From contig JAPLCC010000001.1 of assembly GCA_026392415.1 (NCBI GenBank), positions 43,083 to 107,082 on the forward strand: DNA of 64,000 nt. Direction: 5' to 3'. The notes beneath the pieces were generated by a model. The model ran no database searches. It worked only from the letters and a program-made list of their open reading frames with translations, and had not been told where the DNA came from. Origin of the DNA: Propionibacteriales bacterium (GTDB lineage Bacteria > Actinomycetota > Actinomycetes > Propionibacteriales > Nocardioidaceae). Below are positions 60,588 through 64,000 of the stretch, piece by piece (the stretch's first letter is position 1; each line of letters starts with the position of its first letter). A program made the translations under genes and the position numbers.

Positions 60588-62320
60588 CCGAACTGTTCGA
60601 GGCCCTCGACGAACACGACCACCGGCTGGCCGGTGGGCTGACCGGATCACTCGCAGCGCTCAACCACGCCGGTCTGCTGACGGCTGGCGACATCCGGACC
60701 GCACAGACCCTCTGCCGGCTCAGCCGCGAGGAGTCCCAGGACGTCGTGCTCGCCGTCGCGCTCGTGGTGCGCGCGGCTCGCCAGGGGTCGGTCTGTGTCG
60801 ACCTGCGCGAGGCGGCCGACCTGGTGCCCGACCATGCGTGGCCGGAGCCCGATGCCTGGCTGGCGGAGGTCGAGGCCAGCTCCCTCACCGGTGTGGCGGT
60901 ACGCGTCGAGGCCGGTCTGGTCTACCTCCATCGCTACTGGGGCGAGGAGGGCGCCGTCGTCACCGACCTGCTCGAGCGGATGTCCCGACCGCAGCCGGTC
61001 GTCGACGAGACCGGCCTCGTCGCCGCACTCGATCGACTGTTCCCCGAGGAGTACGCCGAACAGCGCCGAGCCGCCGAAGAGTCCGCACGCCGCTGGAGCT
61101 CGGTCATCACCGGTGGCCCCGGCACGGGCAAGACGACGACGCTGGCGCGCCTGCTCGCCGTGCTCGCGGACCAGGCCGACGGGCCGTTGCGCGTGGCCCT
61201 CGCCGCGCCCACGGGCAAGGCAGCAGCCCGGATGTCGCAGGCCCTGGCCCGCGCGATCGCGGACGGGAAGCACCCGTTCCCGGCAGAGGACCTCGAGGCT
61301 GTCGAAGGGCTGACCGCCTCCACGCTGCACCGGCTCCTGGGCTTCCGGCCCGACAACCACAGCCGGTTCCGGCACCACCGCGGCAACCGGCTGCCCCACG
61401 ACGTGGTCGTGATCGACGAGGCGTCGATGGTCTCGCTGAGCCTGATGGCCCGACTGATCGAGGCGATCCGGCCGGACGCCCGGCTGGTGCTGCTCGGTGA
61501 CGCAGACCAGCTGGCCTCGGTCGAGGCCGGTGCCGTGCTGCACGACATCGTCGGCGGGTTCCGCGACCGCACCCCCACGCCCGTGAGCCGACTGGTGACC
61601 TCGCACCGGTTCGGCCACAACATCGGTGCCCTCGCCGCGGCGGTGCGCGACGGCGAGGCCGACGAGGCCTGGCAGGTCCTCACCGCCGGCCACCCCGAGA
61701 TCGAACTCATCGACCCGGCCGACCTGTCCCGGATCCGCGAGGTCGTCAGTCCCGGACCCCGAGCCCTGCGCGAGGCCGCCCTCGCCGGTGACCATGCGGC
61801 CGCGATCGCGGCACTCAACGGTCATCGACTGCTGTGCGCCCACCGCGAGGGGCCGTTCGGCATCACCCGGTGGAACGACCAGGTCGAGCAGTGGCTCAAG
61901 GCCGACGAGGGCCTCGACTGGCTGCCCGCCCGCTACCCCGGCCAGCCGCTGCTGCAGACGACCAACGACTACGGCCTCAAGCTCTGGAACGGCGACACCG
62001 GCGTCGTGCTCGCCGGCGACGAGCGGCAGGCGTTGTTCGATGACGGCGACCTGGGCCGCGTGGTCTCGCTGGCCCGACTGTCCGAGGTGGAGGTCGCGCA
62101 CGCCTTGACCGTGCATCGCAGCCAGGGCAGCGAGTTCGGTGCGCTCACGGTGATCCTGCCCGAGCAGGACTCCCGACTGCTGACGCGGCAGCTGATCTAC
62201 CCCGCCATCACCCGGGCCGTCGACGTCGTGCGCGTCGTCGGCACCGAAGCGGCGGTCAGGGACGCGATCGGCCGCCAGGCCGGTCGCGCGTCCGGTCTCG
62301 CCGGCCGCCTCTCCCCCTGA
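60584..62320 (+). CDS. recD: Exodeoxyribonuclease V subunit alpha (RecD)
   Basis: 578 aa. SF1B 5'-3' helicase with Walker A TGGPGTGKTTT (about 176-186), DEASMVSLSLM, and the terminal motif VHRSQGSEFGALTVILP. The N-terminal RecB-interacting domain is present. ATG 60584 overlaps the recB stop (ATGA). It ends 2 bp from the convergent patatin gene, leaving no room for a separate terminator. Confidence 0.94.
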   Translation: MTELFEALDEHDHRLAGGLTGSLAALNHAGLLTAGDIRTAQTLCRLSREESQDVVLAVALVVRAARQGSVCVDLREAADLVPDHAWPEPDAWLAEVEASSLTGVAVRVEAGLVYLHRYWGEEGAVVTDLLERMSRPQPVVDETGLVAALDRLFPEEYAEQRRAAEESARRWSSVITGGPGTGKTTTLARLLAVLADQADGPLRVALAAPTGKAAARMSQALARAIADGKHPFPAEDLEAVEGLTASTLHRLLGFRPDNHSRFRHHRGNRLPHDVVVIDEASMVSLSLMARLIEAIRPDARLVLLGDADQLASVEAGAVLHDIVGGFRDRTPTPVSRLVTSHRFGHNIGALAAAVRDGEADEAWQVLTAGHPEIELIDPADLSRIREVVSPGPRALREAALAGDHAAAIAALNGHRLLCAHREGPFGITRWNDQVEQWLKADEGLDWLPARYPGQPLLQTTNDYGLKLWNGDTGVVLAGDERQALFDDGDLGRVVSLARLSEVEVAHALTVHRSQGSEFGALTVILPEQDSRLLTRQLIYPAITRAVDVVRVVGTEAAVRDAIGRQAGRASGLAGRLSP

Positions 62321-62322
62321 TC

Positions 62323-63267
62323 TCAGCCGGCGTCGCCCACGAGCGCCGCCATGGTGCGGTGCCCGATCTCGATGGCCGTCTCGATGGCCGCCAGGTCGCT
62401 GCTCAGTCGGCCCACGTCGGGCGAACCGATGGGTGGGCGGACCTCGACCAGAGTGGCGATCGGCGCGGCGGTCGCATCCGCCAGGTGGAGGTCGTCGGCC
62501 GCGTAGGTCTGGTGACGCCCGACGTGCGCCCGGCCCGCCTGCCAGCCGTGCCGGAGGAAGTACGGCGCCAGCAGGGCGCGCTCGAGCCGCGACGGCGGGA
62601 CGGCGTACTGGTCGGTGCGGCGGGTGCGCAGGACGAGCACGTGGGTCGCGCCGTCCGCCAGTGCGCTGCGGTAGGGCACGCCCTCGGAGAGGCCGCCGTC
62701 GACGTAGGTGCGTCCACCGAGGCGCACCGGGCGACCGGCGAGCAGCGGCAGGCACGAGGTGGCGCGCAGGGCGGTCTGCAGGCTTCGCCGGTCGGTGACG
62801 TGGGGCGCCAGGTCGACGCCCTCGCCGGTGCGTGCATCGGTGGCCATCGGATGGAAGCCGATCGGGTTGGCGATGATCGCCTCGAAGTCCATCGGGGTGA
62901 TCGCCTCGTAGACGTGGTGGACCAGGCGCGCGAGGTCGATGAGCGGCCCGCCCCGCAGGACCCGGCGCGGGTCGGTGATGCGCGCGGCGGCGACCTCGGG
63001 CCACGCCCAGCTGCGCATCCAGCGCTGCGCCTCACCCGTCAGCAACCACGCGCCGTTGAGCGCACCACCCGAGGTGCCGTAGACGTCGTCGAAGGAGTCG
63101 GTCAGTCCGGCCTCGTCGAGCGCGAGTGCCATCCCCGCGGAGTAGGCCGCCCGGTTGCCGCCGCCCTCGATGGCCAGCGCCACGCGAAAGCCGTCGTCGC
63201 GCGCGCCTGGCCTGCTGGCCGCCTGTCGACGGTCCCGGAGGAGGTCGAGGACCGAGGGAGCATTCAC
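62323..63267 (-). CDS. Patatin-like phospholipase
   Basis: 314 aa. Oxyanion loop EGGGNRAAYSAG (35-46), nucleophile Ser66 in GTSGG and catalytic Asp190 in DGG: a complete patatin Ser-Asp dyad. No signal peptide, so it is probably cytosolic or peripheral at the membrane. GTG start with TAGGGT 6 nt upstream. Confidence 0.9.
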   Translation of the reverse strand: MNAPSVLDLLRDRRQAASRPGARDDGFRVALAIEGGGNRAAYSAGMALALDEAGLTDSFDDVYGTSGGALNGAWLLTGEAQRWMRSWAWPEVAAARITDPRRVLRGGPLIDLARLVHHVYEAITPMDFEAIIANPIGFHPMATDARTGEGVDLAPHVTDRRSLQTALRATSCLPLLAGRPVRLGGRTYVDGGLSEGVPYRSALADGATHVLVLRTRRTDQYAVPPSRLERALLAPYFLRHGWQAGRAHVGRHQTYAADDLHLADATAAPIATLVEVRPPIGSPDVGRLSSDLAAIETAIEIGHRTMAALVGDAG

Positions 63268-63279
63268 GCGGCGACCCTA
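63268..63279 (-). promoter_or_regulatory. Probable leaderless promoter of the patatin gene
   Basis: Minus strand: TAGGGT (63279-63274), 6 nt, GTG at 63267. Confidence 0.5.
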
Positions 63280-63292
63280 CGCACTTCGTGGA

Positions 63293-64000
63293 TCAAGCAG
63301 CGCCGTAGTTGCCGGCGAGCTTGATGGCGATGGCTCGCAGGGCGTGGAATTCGCCTGCGGTGATGGCGGTGGTGCCCTTCGTGGTGACTCTGCGGTGCAG
63401 GCCGTGGGGTGTGCGCCAGATCCATTGGTCGGGGCCGAGTTGGACGACGGTGTAGCCGGCGTGGGTCTTGGCGCGGTGGTGATGTCTGCGTAGTGGGGTG
63501 TCGTTGTGGTCGCCGGTCTGACCGGGTGGCCCGTGTTTGTCGTCGGGCACGGTGTGGTCGTGATCGGGGGGTCGCCCTGTCTTGGTGAAGGTGCTGGTGG
63601 CGTGGGGGAACATGTCGCCGATGGTGCGCAGCTCGGTGCGGGTCTTGACGTCGGTGGGGTGTTCGTAGCCGTTGACGGAGCGGCCGGCGTGCAGGTCGAT
63701 CACCGGCTGCAGGGTGATGTTGGCGTGACGGGTGAGCAGGTCGCGGATCTGGGACAGCCGCATCGGCCCGAGGCCCTCGACCCGGGCCACGGGTCCGAGG
63801 GCACTGGTGGTGGGGTCAGCGGAGACGTGCACGACCACCGACGCGGTCGCGGTCGGGTCAGGTGACGTTGTCGCGGGTGCGTCGCCGCGCAGGAACGCGA
63901 GGACGGCGGCGGGGTCGGCGAGCATCGCGAACGCCTCGGCACGCCAGTGGTCCATCGACAACGGTTCTTCACCCACTTCGGGTGCGGGGGCGTGGGTGGC
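63293..64000 (-). CDS. DUF222/HNH endonuclease-like protein, C-terminal part (5' end outside window)
   Basis: About 235 C-terminal residues; the frame is open to the right edge, so the start is outside. The end carries the actinobacterial DUF222-HNH layout: DHDHTVP (HNH core), RRHHHRAKTHAGYTVVQL, then WIWRTPHGLHRRV. The zinc cysteines common in this family are absent (MFPHAT where a Cys-rich loop is usual), as in a known branch. The function of these very common proteins is undetermined; they also occur inside mobile introns and repeats, but nothing here shows mobility. Confidence 0.85.
   Translation of the reverse strand, partial: ATHAPAPEVGEEPLSMDHWRAEAFAMLADPAAVLAFLRGDAPATTSPDPTATASVVVHVSADPTTSALGPVARVEGLGPMRLSQIRDLLTRHANITLQPVIDLHAGRSVNGYEHPTDVKTRTELRTIGDMFPHATSTFTKTGRPPDHDHTVPDDKHGPPGQTGDHNDTPLRRHHHRAKTHAGYTVVQLGPDQWIWRTPHGLHRRVTTKGTTAITAGEFHALRAIAIKLAGNYGAA

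Noticed and set aside
63293..64000. HNH domain as sign of a homing or mobile element
   Set aside because: DUF222/HNH proteins are abundant in actinobacterial chromosomes and no repeats or integrase flank this one.

Overview
The window is 64 kb of very GC-rich, densely packed DNA from an actinobacterium. A TadA-associated protein, an SCO6745-family protein, an F420/deazaflavin-type reductase, a DUF222/HNH protein, a RecBCD operon and many genes whose start codon lies 6-8 nt after a TAGNNT -10 box (probable leaderless mRNAs) point to the Propionibacteriales, most likely a Nocardioides relative; that placement is inference. I saw no rRNA, tRNA, CRISPR, integrase or transposase gene.

Layout. 1-8.5 kb is housekeeping: the Entner-Doudoroff pair edd (cut by the left edge)/eda, tadA with its partner gene, upp, a pntAB transhydrogenase operon whose pntB has lost one base, a 100-bp inverted-repeat element, thpR, a VIT-type transporter and an acyl-CoA dehydrogenase. 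8.5-23.7 kb is signalling and envelope: a one-TM Ser/Thr kinase, an unusual membrane histidine kinase-like protein convergent with a LuxR-type response regulator, an MMPL exporter divergent from its TetR regulator, a lipoprotein, a sirtuin, a PAP2 enzyme, a secreted RTX-repeat protein and ChrA.

23.8-51.2 kb is the most interesting part: a catabolic island, almost all on the minus strand. It contains three luciferase-like flavin monooxygenases (one RutA-like), two flavin reductases (one fused to an IclR-type ligand-binding domain) and an SsuE-type FMN reductase. It also holds two Rid proteins around an amidohydrolase, two aldehyde dehydrogenases (one MmsA-like), a GMC oxidoreductase and an SDR with a truncated SDR-like partner. 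A thiolase, a paired acyl-CoA dehydrogenase, a MaoC hydratase, an enoyl-CoA hydratase homologue lacking both catalytic glutamates, an ABC importer and an Amt-family protein without the twin histidines complete the set. Four near-identical palindromes (core ACCGAC-N2-GTCGGT) and one degenerate copy sit in front of the ABC/ACAD operon, both LLM-headed operons, the fused flavin reductase and the enoyl-CoA hydratase. They tie the island into one probable TetR-type regulon. The inferred logic is uptake, FMNH2-dependent oxygenation and opening of a probably nitrogen-containing substrate, hydrolysis of imine/enamide intermediates, aldehyde oxidation and beta-oxidation to acyl-CoAs. The substrate cannot be read from the sequence.

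51.3-64 kb returns to core functions: menB, an SRPBCC protein, a deazaflavin-type reductase, three 22-bp tandem repeats, an ACT-domain protein, the recC-recB-recD operon, a patatin-like phospholipase and the C-terminal part of a DUF222/HNH protein cut by the right edge.
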